Counted from the first letter of the stretch, positions 11,377 through 22,051 are shown. The stretch is DNA of 64,000 nucleotides from Bacteroidota bacterium (GCA_016722525.1 JADKJB010000007.1:1-64000); one strand, 5' to 3'. Numbers and translations: made by a program. The notes: generated by a model from the letters alone, not told the origin.

Positions 11377-11661
11377 GGCTAAAAAATTAAAATAATACAA
11401 AATATCTATTCTGATGTCATGTAATGCTAAAAATAAAATTTGACAACAGGCAACAGAAAAGTCATTTCAAAAGTTCTTTTTATCAAAATCATACCACAAA
11501 TCAAACTTTAGTATTAATAAAAGTATTAGTCTGAAAGCACAAGGTTGCATCAAGTAAAAATAAATCCAACGACTGCAATGTGAAAATATATTTTCAAAAA
11601 TAGCACAAGTTATTTATGCTCAAGGAAAAAACTGAATAGCTATGCGTCTAAATTAAACCAC

Positions 11662-13896
11662 TTACATTTTTACAATTCTTCTTGTAGTTAGGTTACCTGC
11701 TATCCAAATGTTAATCATATAAATTCCCGGAGGGACGTCCTGTAAAGAAAAAATTATTTTAGTAGTACCCTGTTCAAAATTTTTGTTACAAATTACTTTT
11801 ACTGATTGCCCAAGAGAGTTATAAAGATTCATTTCAATAGTAGCAGCATTATTTAAATTAAAATTTACCTGAAATTCATTGCTACCCGGATTTGGTGAAA
11901 TCACAAAATCATGGAATGAAGTTTCCTCAACACTGCTAAAATTAAAACAAACAGTGTCAGAAATGGCTTCGCAAAGCAAGAATGGATTTAGCCCTGCTCC
12001 TAATTGATAACAACCCGTTTGTGTGGCAGTGTAAGAATTGGTAGTTGCGTTTGGTATAGGTAATCCATTCAAATACCATTGGTAAATATAATTTGTTACA
12101 GGATATGACATGGTTGTTCCATTCACAGAAAGTAGATACCCCGGAGTTAACGGCAAGTATTGTGATTGCAGTACAATCTGATTACTTTGACCGGTGCAGG
12201 AAGAATCAACATTTGAATAAATTGCATAGTAGATCGACGAATAGGTTGGGCTGGGATAAGCTGTATAAATGGTGTCGACAATGCCGGTGTTTTGCCAGCC
12301 GATGGGTACTGTGTACTGAAACCATTGATAATTTCCGGGTATTGGATTGGTAACAAATAGTTGCACCGGAGAGCCTTCACAATAATATCCAACGGTGTCG
12401 GCATAAGAGATAGCAGGTAGTTGATAAGGATTTACTTTTATATAAATGGGCGTGCACAAAGTTGTCCATGTAAACCCAAGACTGTCTATCATGATTAAAT
12501 TAAGTGTAAATGAAGTATCAGCTACAAATGAAATTACCTGCGTGGTATCTCCGGTACTCCACAAATAAGAAACTCCATTTCCGACACCCTGCATAACAAC
12601 TGATTCTCCCTGACATAATTTAAGTGTGTCCACGGTTATAATTGAGCTAAAATTTATCGGAAAATTGGGTGCAGTCCCTTTTTGGACTGTCAATGATTGT
12701 GATAGCGTATCCTGGCCACCTAAACCAATAACTCGTTGTGTAACTGTATAGGTGCCGGAGGAAGGAAATGCAAAGGTAAAATCATGCCCTAAATATTCAA
12801 ATAATCCATCATTATCAAAATCCCATTCGGTAGTTATAGCATTCATGGATGTTGAATCACTGAATGAGACTTCACCATTGTTGCAAGAAGAAACTGTAAA
12901 ATTAAACCCGGCTGATGGAACTGCCTGACCGGGGTTAGTACCACAACCGTTTGATTGGAATAAAAATGGACGAAGTAGTGAAACTGCACTCTCCATTCTA
13001 TTGGCCTGCCCTTGTGAAAACGCAAACGGACACGTAGTGTAATCCATATAATTTGCCAGTTCATCCATATCCACATTGAAAGGATTAAAGCCGCTGGTAT
13101 CATCCATTTCGGAAGTACAAGAGTTGCCCTGACAAATAAAAGTCTGACTACTATTATCAGGAGGCGTATCACAAACATTATCGCCATTCAATAAACAATT
13201 CAGATTGTAACAACCATTCTGAAAAGTATGGTACAATCCTGTATAGTGCCCTGTTTCGTGGGTAAACAGAAAAGAATTTGTAACGTAAATATATTCAATA
13301 ACAACACCATCGGAAGGCTCACCGGCATTGAAAGGGAACGTTGAATATCCATCAATAAAACCCGAAATATTGTTCACTACATAAACATTGAAATAAAGAT
13401 CCGGACTCCAGCGGGCAATATTTTTTAATGCGATATCTTCATTGGTAGTAAGTTGGAAGTTTGTTAACACCGTTTGGTGTCTTGTGATGCCTGAGGTAGG
13501 ATTGCCTTGTGGATCGACCGAGGCTAAACAAAACTGGATATTCACCAGATGTCCTGTTGAATCAAAAAAAGGTGCAGCATTCTGATACCTTAAGTTTAAT
13601 TCTGCAAGAGCTGACTGAACTATAGAATCAGCAATATTTTCGATACCGTTGTTGTGCATGATATGAAAAACCGTAGGAATAATTAAAGTTCCTCCAGCCG
13701 CAATTAACGGGTTTAACCTTCCGGAAACAATACTTTCAATGGTTTCATTTTGCCGCTGTTCCTGTTGTGCTTGATTGGAATTTCCTAATTGCAAAATTTG
13801 TTTCCATTCATCGGTTCCACAGGAAGCGGATTGGGAAAACCCGACTTTGGTCAAAAACAAAATTGCAAGTACGGCTAATATACATCGAATCTTCAT
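11662..13896 (-). CDS. secreted M43-like zinc metalloprotease with PKD domain and T9SS signal
   Basis: This 744-residue protein has a signal peptide (1-21) and a metalloprotease domain at about 60-315 of the M43 (pappalysin-like, metzincin) type. The zinc site HETGHYTGLYH (213-223) fits HExxHxxGxxH, and the Met-turn NYMDY follows about 65 residues later. The domain carries paired cysteines. A PKD domain (about 330-405; WDFDNDGLFEY, GTYTVTQRV) and Ig/PKD-like modules follow. The C-terminal T9SS sorting domain begins near ISPNPGSNEF. It is probably secreted and degrades external protein. The frame is intact. The gene sits between two other T9SS cargo genes on the same strand but with gaps of over 150 bases, so it may have its own promoter. 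Confidence 0.85.
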   Translation of the reverse strand: MKIRCILAVLAILFLTKVGFSQSASCGTDEWKQILQLGNSNQAQQEQRQNETIESIVSGRLNPLIAAGGTLIIPTVFHIMHNNGIENIADSIVQSALAELNLRYQNAAPFFDSTGHLVNIQFCLASVDPQGNPTSGITRHQTVLTNFQLTTNEDIALKNIARWSPDLYFNVYVVNNISGFIDGYSTFPFNAGEPSDGVVIEYIYVTNSFLFTHETGHYTGLYHTFQNGCYNLNCLLNGDNVCDTPPDNSSQTFICQGNSCTSEMDDTSGFNPFNVDMDELANYMDYTTCPFAFSQGQANRMESAVSLLRPFLFQSNGCGTNPGQAVPSAGFNFTVSSCNNGEVSFSDSTSMNAITTEWDFDNDGLFEYLGHDFTFAFPSSGTYTVTQRVIGLGGQDTLSQSLTVQKGTAPNFPINFSSIITVDTLKLCQGESVVMQGVGNGVSYLWSTGDTTQVISFVADTSFTLNLIMIDSLGFTWTTLCTPIYIKVNPYQLPAISYADTVGYYCEGSPVQLFVTNPIPGNYQWFQYTVPIGWQNTGIVDTIYTAYPSPTYSSIYYAIYSNVDSSCTGQSNQIVLQSQYLPLTPGYLLSVNGTTMSYPVTNYIYQWYLNGLPIPNATTNSYTATQTGCYQLGAGLNPFLLCEAISDTVCFNFSSVEETSFHDFVISPNPGSNEFQVNFNLNNAATIEMNLYNSLGQSVKVICNKNFEQGTTKIIFSLQDVPPGIYMINIWIAGNLTTRRIVKM

Positions 13897-14024
13897 AATT
13901 ATAAGCGTTAATAGGAATGCAATACTTACATGACGTTATTGTATCAACAATAGTTGCCTCCTTAATTGCATTCTGGATGAACTGAAAATAAATTTGCGTT
14001 AATTTAACATCCTGAATAAAAAAA

Positions 14025-14047
14025 GCCCTGACTGTTTAAGTCAGGGC
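14025..14047 (-). terminator. intrinsic terminator after the BNR-repeat protein gene
   Basis: A 9-bp stem (GCCCTGACT / AGTCAGGGC) with a 5-nt loop is followed on the minus strand by seven T. It lies 24 bases past the stop of the minus-strand gene. Confidence 0.85.
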
Positions 14048-14070
14048 CTTTCTATTTAATACTGCTTCAC

Positions 14071-17000
14071 TTACTGTTTGTCGATGAGCAATTTTTTCTT
14101 TAACTGCACATTGTTACCGGAAAGATTTAACATATAATTTCCAGATGCCAGATTGCTTAAATCAATCTTTTTGAAAAAATTACTTTTCACGTCCTTTAAC
14201 TCTTCGGTATAAACAATTTGCCCGGTAGCATTCATGACCTGAAGCGTATAGGTGCCGGGAGTTGTTGGATTAAACTGAACTTCAAATACACCATTTGATG
14301 GATTCGGTGTGATGAGTATATTATTTGCATCAATCAATTCATTCAATCCAACAGCACAGGTATCAACACCTGCACTTGCAGTACGTCAGGTGTTACCAGT
14401 AATATCGGAATACATCCCATTATAGAAGAAATAATAATAACCCGGAGCATTTGCATTACTTCCTGTTATATTAACACTTGAACTTGTATAAGGATAAACA
14501 GCTCCTGAGGAGTTTCTATAAAGATCGACATTACCTCTGCATTTGATAAAATAATTTGTTCCCGGATAAAGTGCAAAGTTGAGATTAATCGTTTGCGCAT
14601 TGGTACCGCTAGCCGCCATAAAAATAGTGGTATCGATAACGGTATTACCTTGAGTATCCAATATTTCAATGGTACGATCTCCGGCAGAATTAGCAAATAC
14701 ATCCACCGAGTTCAAAATAACCGGAGATAATACATCGAAGTAAATTCCCCTGATGTCGTTGGCAACAAAAAATGCACCTGCTCCCATATTAATATCAAAA
14801 GCACCAGTATAATCCGTTGAACCTGCAGGAAACTCCTCATCTACATAATAGAAGGTAGTACCATTAATAAAAGGCGAATACGAAGATCCGGTAGCCACTA
14901 AGTTTCCACCTCCTGGTGCATCCCACCATCTTAAAACACCTAGCCCTGATCCGGAAGCCGTTAAATTAACTGTTCCGGGACCACATCGCTCGGCATTGGT
15001 AGTTGTAGGGTTCGATTGAGAACTGGCGGTAATGGTAATGTAATCTGTGTACGTGGTAGCATCGTTTCCAATTGCATTTGTTACGGTTAAAGTAACAGGG
15101 TATGTGCCAGGCACGTTATACACAACTAATGGATTCTGTTGTGTCGAAGTAGCAGGGTTTCCTCCCGGAAAATCCCAGTTCCAACCTGAAGGTGATCCGG
15201 TTGAATAATCAGTAAACTGCAAAGCAATTCCCGGACAACCAATTCTTTTATTCACAGTAAATGAAGAGGATGGAGGGTAGCTTCCGGCAACAAATAAATC
15301 TGACTCCCACACGCCTCTGCCATAAGTGGAAGCACGAATTTTGCTGGTAGGATAAAATATTTCAAGTTGTGTAACAATAACATTTGGAAGTCCACTAAAA
15401 AATGGCTCCCATACATTTATCGAAGCATCTTTATAGAAAACACCTAAATCGGTACCAATGTATATTCCATCATTTGAATTGTTTAAAAAAGTAATGCAAT
15501 TAATAGGGATATTAGGAATAGATGCTGAAATATTAGTCCAGGTTGTTCCCATATCATTTGTTTGAAATACTTTATTGGTATTTGAGTATCCTGAATAAGA
15601 AATCCATGCTTTGTTAGGATCCGTATTACTGCATGCAATACCTGTTATGGTACCTGATGGTATTCCGGTAATGGTAGTCCAGTTTGTTCCGCCATTTGAA
15701 GTCATATATAACCCGGTAGCTTTGGCAGCCCAAATAACCTGATTATTGGCAGGAGAAACAGCAAGAGTATTGATTTGTTGCGTGTTCGGGAAGGTGCTGA
15801 TTTTTGTCCATGCTCCACCACCACTGGTACTTTTCCAAACATTTATAAATCCTGCATAAATGGTAGTTGGTGTAACAGGGTCCTGAATCCATGGAGTTAC
15901 CCATGCGCCTGTTTCATTAATATTACCAACAGCCGAATTAAACGTACCCCCACCGTTAGTTGATTTATTTAATCCCCCGTTTTGAGTAGATCCCCACATA
16001 TTTTGATCATTTGTGCGATCAATGAAACACAACATTCCATCTCCACCCAGTACATGCGTCCAGTTGAATCCATTAAACCTGTTGGTTCCATTATCCTGCC
16101 AGCCCTGAAGTAACAAATTGGCATTGGTGGAGGATTGTCCAAACCCATACATCTGAGCAATTGCAAGACCTCCACTCAGGTTAGTCCAGGAACTTCCATT
16201 ATTATCAGTAACATATACCCCACCATCGTTAGCCATATAAGCCTGTGTACTGCTGGTGTAAATTACATCATGGTAATCAACGTGTGTACCACCACCACTT
16301 TGACCGAAAGAGTTTCCACCGTTCAATGATTTAAGAAAATCGGTTTGTCCACCCAGAAAAATTTCATCCTTATTAGTAGGATTTACTGCTATGCACAGGT
16401 CATACCATTGTTGCGTGCCTAATCCCGGAGTACTTGGGTTCGTCCAACTCACACCACCATTAGTTGATTTATAAAATCCTTCTGTTCCATAATTTGGAGC
16501 AGGTAAACCAACAATCATATAAACATAGTTCGGATCGGCCGGAGTAACTGCAATCGCCATACGGCTCACATTTGCAACAGGAGGTAAACCCGAAGTTATC
16601 TTATTCCAAGACTGCCCGCCATCTGTAGAGCGGAAAAATTCTCCACCACAAGCGTAAACGTTAGTGGGATCTCCCGGCTTAAATTCCATATCTTTAAAAG
16701 TACCTGTTTGAGCTAATGTGAATGTAGCAGCAGCATCTGTACTTCTATAAACACCACTGGTAGTAGCTACAAGGATATTATTTGTATTGGTAGGATCAAC
16801 AAGTATCTTACTCATCTGCCTGTAGTTGGCAGCAAAAAAAGAAAGTCCAGTGGTATTCCAGGTTACTCCGCCATCAGTTGTTTTAAGTACGCCAACAGTA
16901 TAGGTATCGCCCGCATCGCCGTCGCCGGTTGCCAGGTACATAATATCGGTGTTATTAGGATCAATAGCTAAATCTGTACAGCCAATTACTTGCGCTAACT

Positions 17001-17507
17001 GGTCGGTATTGGTGTTCCAGCTTAAGCCTGCATCTTCCGATTTCCATAATCCACCAGCTGGAGAACCTACAAAAATAATATCAGGATTTGTTGGGTGTAC
17101 ACGCACGAAATTTAATCTTCCAGCACCTCCACCACCTGTAGGAACTATTGATGGGCCAATAAAAGTCCAGTTACCTGCATTCAAAGAGCTGTATTGCTGG
17201 CGGTACTTTTTGCTCTCTTTCCAGGCTGTGGACGGATCAAAACGTTTTCCATCGCTGCCTACACGAGGAGCCATAAACCACTCCCAACGCTTGAATTGCT
17301 TGTATCCAGGGACACGAGCCGGATCGGAACCGTTTTGCTGACGATAGTTCGAAACATAATTATTGTAATACTCATAAAAGGTGGTCTGTGTCTCAAAAAA
17401 TTCACATTGGGATCTTGCATTTTACTGACATAATCCTGACCATTCATAAAGAAAGGAAAGAAACTGACAGCTAGTAATAGCAGTAATTTTTTAAAGGTTG
17501 ATTTCAT
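14071..17507 (-). CDS. large secreted BNR/sortilin-type repeat protein with PKD domain and T9SS signal (one frameshift, one in-frame stop)
   Basis: The reconstructed protein has about 1145 residues. It has a signal peptide (MKSTFKKLLLLLAVSFFPFF), then a linker with GYKQFKRWEWFMAPRV, typical of Bacteroidota BNR proteins. About 600 residues follow with many Asp-box motifs (KTTDGGVTW, RSTDGGQSW, KSTNGGVSW, TSNGGTNW) predicted to form a VPS10/sortilin-like beta-propeller. Then come a PKD domain (WNWDFPGGNP, PGTYPVTLTV), an Ig-like region, and a T9SS sorting domain (ITPNPSNGVFEVQF). Two lesions are visible. A T6 run near 17396 needs one more T to join the signal peptide to the body. A TGA at 14386-14388 interrupts the reading frame without any shift, separating the body from the sorting domain; it looks like a substitution. 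Related proteins include secreted glycosidases and adhesins; no catalytic residues can be named here. Confidence 0.78.
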
Positions 17508-17561
17508 AATTTAGATTTTATTGGATTTTTCTAAGATTTAGGGTGTTAATTTCCTGAAACA

Positions 17562-17589
17562 CAAATATAGCGAATTAATAAATCAACAA
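17562..17589 (-). promoter_or_regulatory. Bacteroidota-type promoter for the BNR-repeat protein gene
   Basis: On the minus strand, TTG, a 17-base spacer and TATATTTG match the -33/-7 consensus. The -7 box is 54 bases upstream of the start codon at 17507. Confidence 0.6.
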
Positions 17590-17916
17590 TCTATACCTGA
17601 CATTGTTAAATTATTCGAAAAATCTTAAAAACAGCCTTTTCCGATTGGCCAAGTCGAGTTCATTATGCTTCTTTTAGAGTCAGCCAATTTATCAGTAAAA
17701 TACCTTTTCAAGCATTTAAAAGGTAATAAGGAGTTTGATTTCACGATAACAAGAAATGGCTATTCCAGGTGCCTTTTCTTATTAAAGATACTAGGTCCAC
17801 TCTTTAAGATTTAGCGGAATTGCACTGACACGCCGTTTTCAAAAATTAGAACGTTGTAAAATCTGATGCTTCTAAAATATAGGAGAAAAAATGCAACCGC
17901 CCATCTATTGATCTAT
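17590..17916. other. intergenic region without recognised features
   Basis: No coding frame or RNA motif is recognised. A weak inverted repeat (ACCTTT...AAAGGT) lies near 17700, but it is short. Confidence 0.4.
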
Positions 17917-18807
17917 TTACCCTTTATAAATTTTCACATATCCGGCAGCTTTCCCATTCGAATCAACAAGAGCACCATTCTTAGAAACATAAAAGTTGGA
18001 ATGGTTTCCTGAAATTACATAGGGATAATTGGTTTTTCCGGTACTACGTATCGTACCTACAATATAAAAATTATTCTCATAAAACCGAACCAAATTATTT
18101 TGTGCCGTTAGGTAATAGACCATCCCAGGTTGCGAATGAAGCTTAACCGTATAACGGATATAATTACTTTTACTTACTGGAGATCGCACAGGTTTTGAAT
18201 TCACAGCTTTTGAATGGTCTGCCGGAACCAATAACTTTTCAGGCAGTTTTAATTCGGCAGTTTCGGTGGTTGCAGGAGTGTTAATGAGTGCAGCGGCTTT
18301 CGACCATCCTTTTTCAATTGCTATTAATCGTTTATCTTTTGCCGGATGTGTTTTAGAATCTTTGTTATGAGAAATTTTCTTTATCGCCTGCTGCGCCTCT
18401 GTTAAAGTTGCACCCATTTTCTGCAAAACAAACCCGGAAAACTCATCTGCTTCCAGTTCAATTTCAGGAGAATTTTTTCCTCCCATCAATGTATGGCCAT
18501 TCAGGTGATGCCCAATTTCATGTGCCAGAATACTTATTGATGCCCATTCGCTACCAGTTTGCTGTTGGAGTTTTTCGAAAAATGCAGGATTATAATAAAT
18601 CACTCTTTTCCCATTGATAACCGTTGCAGAGGCATCATAAAGTTCCGAGGGCTCCACTTCAAAGTCAGGTTTCAAGCCCACAGTTGAAATGATCCTTTTT
18701 ATGATAGCCTCCGCTTTTGATTCAGGAAAGGAGCAACTTACAATTCCACCAGCCATTAGTTGGTGTGGTAAAGTGAACAACACTAGTATACCTGTGAGTA
18801 GTCTCAT
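17917..18807 (-). CDS. secreted M48-like zinc metallopeptidase
   Basis: This 296-residue protein has a signal peptide (MRLLTGILVLFTLPHQLMAGG). The metallopeptidase domain has the M48-style zinc motif ISILAHEIGHHLNGHTL at about residues 91-107 and the downstream ligand region IELEADEFSGFVLQKMGA. Around residues 145-165 there is a segment like that of M48-domain lipoproteins (THPAKDKRLIAIEKGW). The C-terminal third is a beta-rich domain of unknown role (residues about 210-296). The frame is intact. M48 enzymes of this kind usually degrade or assemble envelope proteins. This one lacks the membrane helices of HtpX and the TPRs of BepA, so the substrate is unknown. Confidence 0.8.
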   Translation of the reverse strand: MRLLTGILVLFTLPHQLMAGGIVSCSFPESKAEAIIKRIISTVGLKPDFEVEPSELYDASATVINGKRVIYYNPAFFEKLQQQTGSEWASISILAHEIGHHLNGHTLMGGKNSPEIELEADEFSGFVLQKMGATLTEAQQAIKKISHNKDSKTHPAKDKRLIAIEKGWSKAAALINTPATTETAELKLPEKLLVPADHSKAVNSKPVRSPVSKSNYIRYTVKLHSQPGMVYYLTAQNNLVRFYENNFYIVGTIRSTGKTNYPYVISGNHSNFYVSKNGALVDSNGKAAGYVKIYKG

Positions 18808-18967
18808 GATGGAATTGACTTAGTGAATAACAACAATACGGCTTTCATTATTGTGCTCATCTGCATTTTGAAAACAGCTAATCAAACCCAAGGCCATATG
18901 CATCATTCAAAGAAGTACTGGAACAAAGGAATAAGGTAAATCAAAATAAAATCTCATCAAATAAATT

Positions 18968-18975
18968 TATCTTTG
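18968..18975 (+). promoter_or_regulatory. -7 promoter element giving a near-leaderless transcript
   Basis: TATCTTTG matches TAnnTTTG and ends only 7 bases before the ATG at 18983. Transcription would begin at or next to the start codon. No good TTG is seen at -33. Confidence 0.45.
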
Positions 18976-18982
18976 CCTCATT

Positions 18983-19864
18983 ATGCTACTAATCACACCT
19001 ACCCATTTCCCCGATTACGAACTTATTGATTGTGGTGACTTCGAAAAATTGGAACGCTTTGGGAAATATATAACTATTCGCCCAGAACCACAGGCTGTGT
19101 GGTCGAAAGAGATTAAGGATAAGGAATGGGAAAAAATGGCTCATGTGAAGTTTATCTCTAAATCCAGCTCTTCAGGCACATGGAAAAAGTTCAAAGAAAT
19201 GCCGGATCAATGGCGAATGGGCTATGATCTTAAAAACAGTGATGGAACCAGTAACAGAATTAACTTTCGATTAGGCCTCACCGCTTTCAAACATGTAGGC
19301 ATTTTTCCTGAACAGGCTGTGAATTGGAATTATATATACAACAGTGTGAAAAAACTTAAAACCGCTCAACCCAAAGTACTCAACCTCTTTGCTTATACAG
19401 GTGGATCTTCATTGGCTGCTCGAGCTGCCGGTGCCGACACCACACATCTCGATTCAATTAAACAAGTAGTTACCTGGGCAAAAGAAAACATGGAGTTAAG
19501 TCAGCTTGACAATATACGTTGGATGGTTGAGGATGCTATGACTTATGTAAAGCGCGAAGTGAAACGAGGAAAAAAATACAACGGCATCATCCTTGACCCT
19601 CCGGCTTATGGCCATGGGGTGAATGGCGAAAAATGGCACCTGGAAGAAATGATTTTAGAAATGACACATATCGTTACTTCACTTTTAGAGCCCGAAGATC
19701 ATTTTGTTCTTATGAATACCTATTCGCTGGGATTTTCTTCCATCATAATTGAAAATCTTTTCAATCAAACTTTTCTCAAGAACCATTTTGAAACAGGAGA
19801 AATATTTTTAAATGCAACAAGTGGAGTTAAATTACCTCTTGGTGTTTTTGGCAGAAGCAAGTAA
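18983..19864 (+). CDS. class I SAM-dependent methyltransferase, RlmI/RlmK-like
   Basis: This 293-residue protein fits the COG1092-type rRNA/RNA methyltransferases. The N-terminal part (1-110) is the small domain seen in the shorter members. The Rossmann domain has motif I VLNLFAYTGGSSLAARAAGA (about 132-151), an acidic residue in strand 2 (HLDSIKQVV), and motif IV ILDPPAYGHG (about 200-209), the catalytic loop. The family typically methylates cytosine C5 or guanine in 23S rRNA, but the exact target cannot be read from the sequence. It lacks an obvious PUA domain. The frame is intact and the gene is single, with a -7 box immediately before its start. Confidence 0.78.
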   Translation: MLLITPTHFPDYELIDCGDFEKLERFGKYITIRPEPQAVWSKEIKDKEWEKMAHVKFISKSSSSGTWKKFKEMPDQWRMGYDLKNSDGTSNRINFRLGLTAFKHVGIFPEQAVNWNYIYNSVKKLKTAQPKVLNLFAYTGGSSLAARAAGADTTHLDSIKQVVTWAKENMELSQLDNIRWMVEDAMTYVKREVKRGKKYNGIILDPPAYGHGVNGEKWHLEEMILEMTHIVTSLLEPEDHFVLMNTYSLGFSSIIIENLFNQTFLKNHFETGEIFLNATSGVKLPLGVFGRSK

Positions 19865-20083
19865 AATTCCAATATGACTTGAAAAATGAAATTCGGTTTT
19901 TACCCTATTTGTTCTCATGCGGTTTCCATTGAATTATATTTGAAGTGATTTTTTTACTAAAACAATTAAATTCAGCATTTAAGTCCTCAGCCATTTTCCA
20001 AAATTTGCATTCATTGCGTTCAAAAGAGTATTCAAAAATCAATCATTGCAATGTGCAATATTCTCAAAAAGTTGAGTGGTATT

Positions 20084-20443
20084 TTAAAAACACTCTTTCC
20101 AGTATACTTTGGATCGGTAAAAAGATTTAAAAAGTATAATTTCATCAACAACAGTAAATGCCCCTTGAGATGAAAGCGTAAAAGTTATCTCAATTTTAAT
20201 TAACCTCTTCACCACTGCATTCATTTGAATAATCCCTTCAGCTTTGTTGCTGTTTACGGCCACTAAATAACCAGATGTAAATGGAATACCACCTATTTCT
20301 AACCTTTCTTTAACCTTGAAATAATTTTTCTTTAATTCAATAATACTATAAATGATTGGATGTACCAATTTAAATTTTTGCATATCCGATAAGTACTCGA
20401 AAACTAATTCCGGGGATCTTGGTACTTTATGCATTAATTTCAT
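20084..20443 (-). CDS. SRPBCC-fold (polyketide cyclase/START-like) small protein
   Basis: This 119-residue protein has the pattern of an SRPBCC domain: an opening strand MKLMHKVPRSPELVFEYLSDMQKFKLVHPII (helix-grip start, proline and FxYLSD), central beta strands and a closing strand with long C-terminal residues. The last 15 residues may be altered, since members of this family usually end with a longer helix. Members bind small hydrophobic ligands, but no specific ligand can be named. It is the last gene of a probable minus-strand cluster with the Gre-like and GNAT genes, 21 bases after the former. Confidence 0.55.
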   Translation of the reverse strand: MKLMHKVPRSPELVFEYLSDMQKFKLVHPIIYSIIELKKNYFKVKERLEIGGIPFTSGYLVAVNSNKAEGIIQMNAVVKRLIKIEITFTLSSQGAFTVVDEIILFKSFYRSKVYWKECF

Positions 20444-20464
20444 TAAGTAAAAGTGCTTTACCTG

Positions 20465-20926
20465 CTAGTGAATTTCCAAAATAGTAAAATCTCTCCCCTG
20501 AAAACTTACCTTATCTCCTACCACTTTATTTTTAAGCAAAGCGCCTATTGGCGAACCAAGTGAAATAGCATAAATAACATCCTTGTCAATCATTAACTTT
20601 CCATGCCCGATAGAGATATAATATTTTCCCTGACTGGTAGAAACCAGACAACCAAATTCGATTTTCTTATAGTCCTTATCGAAATTTATTTTTGAGAGTT
20701 CTTCCATTTGGTTCATTGCATGGAGCAATTGCATCTCATTATTCTCAATTTCAATTTGCATCATAGCACGACCTGTTTCATACTTATCGCCGGCGCTGCT
20801 TTTGGTGTCGTTGTCTCTTGATTCTTTGGCAGATGCAATAGCTGTTTTAGCTACCAGTGCATTACCTTCTAATATTGCTATCAGTTGGTTCTGCAATTGC
20901 GATTTAATTGATTTAGTTGACTTCAT
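20465..20926 (-). CDS. GreA/GreB-like C-terminal-domain protein
   Basis: This 153-residue protein is of a Bacteroidota family related to transcription elongation factors of the GreA/GreB type; relatives are sometimes mislabelled as 3-oxoacyl-ACP synthase. Residues 1-80 form a helical hairpin containing SRDNDTKSSAGDKYETGRAM, a stretch typical of Gre-like coiled coils. Residues 90-153 resemble the FKBP-like C-terminal domain (ISLGSPIGALLKNKVVGDKV), with the SPxGxALLxxxxGD pattern. It may bind RNA polymerase. It overlaps the upstream GNAT gene by four bases (ATGA), so the two are translationally coupled. Confidence 0.7.
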   Translation of the reverse strand: MKSTKSIKSQLQNQLIAILEGNALVAKTAIASAKESRDNDTKSSAGDKYETGRAMMQIEIENNEMQLLHAMNQMEELSKINFDKDYKKIEFGCLVSTSQGKYYISIGHGKLMIDKDVIYAISLGSPIGALLKNKVVGDKVSFQGRDFTILEIH

Positions 20927-21477
20927 GTTTTAAGATATTCGTAGGGTAACAAAGAAAACAGAACACTATCTTCCAGTTTATTATTCTTCATATAATGATC
21001 TCTCAGCGTGCCTTCTTTAGTAAAACCGAATCGGTTGATTAATTTTAATGAGGGTATGTTATTGGGCTCTATCAATGCTTCGATACGATGAAGTTTCATG
21101 CTTTCGAAACCATATTGGATGATGTGTGGCAAAGCTTCCTTCATATAGCCTTTGCCTTTAAACTGATCCTCATTTAAAACATATCCCAATTCTGCTCTTT
21201 TATGCTGCGTAAAGATGGTGTGATATCCACCCCAACCAACTACTATTTTGGTACTGAGTTCCATTAAATGGAAATACAGAAACGACCGGCCTGCCATGGT
21301 TACTCCTTGCTTAAAGCGTTCTCGTTCATAAGCTACCTCTTCACCGGTAGTGAAACCAAAAAATTCTTTGATTTCCCCTTCGTTTAAACCCGTCATCACC
21401 TGATGATAAATTAAGGGATTAATTTCTCTGAGCAGCAGCCTTTCGGTAGTAAGTATATCTGGTATTAAATTGTTCAT
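20923..21477 (-). CDS. GNAT N-acetyltransferase, RimJ/RimL-like
   Basis: This 184-residue GCN5-related acetyltransferase opens with ILTTERLLLREINP, the usual first strand of RimJ/RimL-type enzymes. The acetyl-CoA-binding motif A is ELGYVLNEDQFKGKGYMKEAL (about 111-131), with QxxGKG forming the pyrophosphate loop. The C-terminal NNIPSLKLINRFGFTKEGTLRDHYM is the classic motif B ending. The likely substrate is the N-terminal amine of a protein or a small amine; this cannot be narrowed. It is the first gene of a three-gene minus-strand group with the Gre-like and SRPBCC genes. Confidence 0.82.
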   Translation of the reverse strand: MNNLIPDILTTERLLLREINPLIYHQVMTGLNEGEIKEFFGFTTGEEVAYERERFKQGVTMAGRSFLYFHLMELSTKIVVGWGGYHTIFTQHKRAELGYVLNEDQFKGKGYMKEALPHIIQYGFESMKLHRIEALIEPNNIPSLKLINRFGFTKEGTLRDHYMKNNKLEDSVLFSLLPYEYLKT

Positions 21478-21998
21478 AAAATTGAAGCAATTGTGTATTG
21501 CTTATAAGGTAAATAAAATCTGAACTATTTATTCTGTTTGGAAATCTCCATCAGCCCTCCATGCAACAGTTGCATCCAATTAAACACTCCACTCGTTTTC
21601 GAATTGCACCCTATTGACAGATTGAATTGGATTGCTTTATTAAAATGTTTCTTATTGAACAAGCAACGCACTAAACTGTCTCTGCCAAATCAAATATACA
21701 AAACAACAGGAATATCCTATCATAATTCTCAATTATTCTGAAAGGCTTTGCCAGAGCAGCTATAATTCAAATAGAATTCATGGTTCAGCTTGAATTATTT
21801 TAAACTGCTATTACGGTAGCGTTTAAAAGCGCTACATACCTATATGTTTAGACCGTAAAACAACCCTGCTGCTTTCAACCACCTTCAGAACCAGGGCTTT
21901 TCAGATCAAAATCAATTTTGAAACTATATTCTCTTTCGGATACTGAAATTTTTTATGCTCATTATCAATTAATTAAGTAATAATTGGATACCTATTTG
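21478..21998. other. divergent intergenic region
   Basis: About 520 bases lie between the divergent GNAT and PadR genes. One open frame (21538-21741) has no coding character. Apart from the PadR promoter at its right edge I see nothing specific. Confidence 0.4.
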
Positions 21999-22028
21999 TT
22001 GTATGCATAACTTTCTTATGTATGTTTG
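21999..22028 (+). promoter_or_regulatory. Bacteroidota-type promoter for the PadR regulator gene
   Basis: TTG (21999-22001), a 19-base spacer and TATGTTTG (22021-22028) match the -33/-7 consensus exactly. The ATG at 22052 follows 23 bases after the -7 box, which supports that start over the in-frame ATG at 22022 inside the -7 box. Confidence 0.75.
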
Positions 22029-22051
22029 CGTTGTACTTAAAATTAATTGCC

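Noticed and set aside
21538..21741. 67-codon open frame between GNAT and PadR genes
   Set aside because: Composition and translation look random, with no promoter and no family resemblance.
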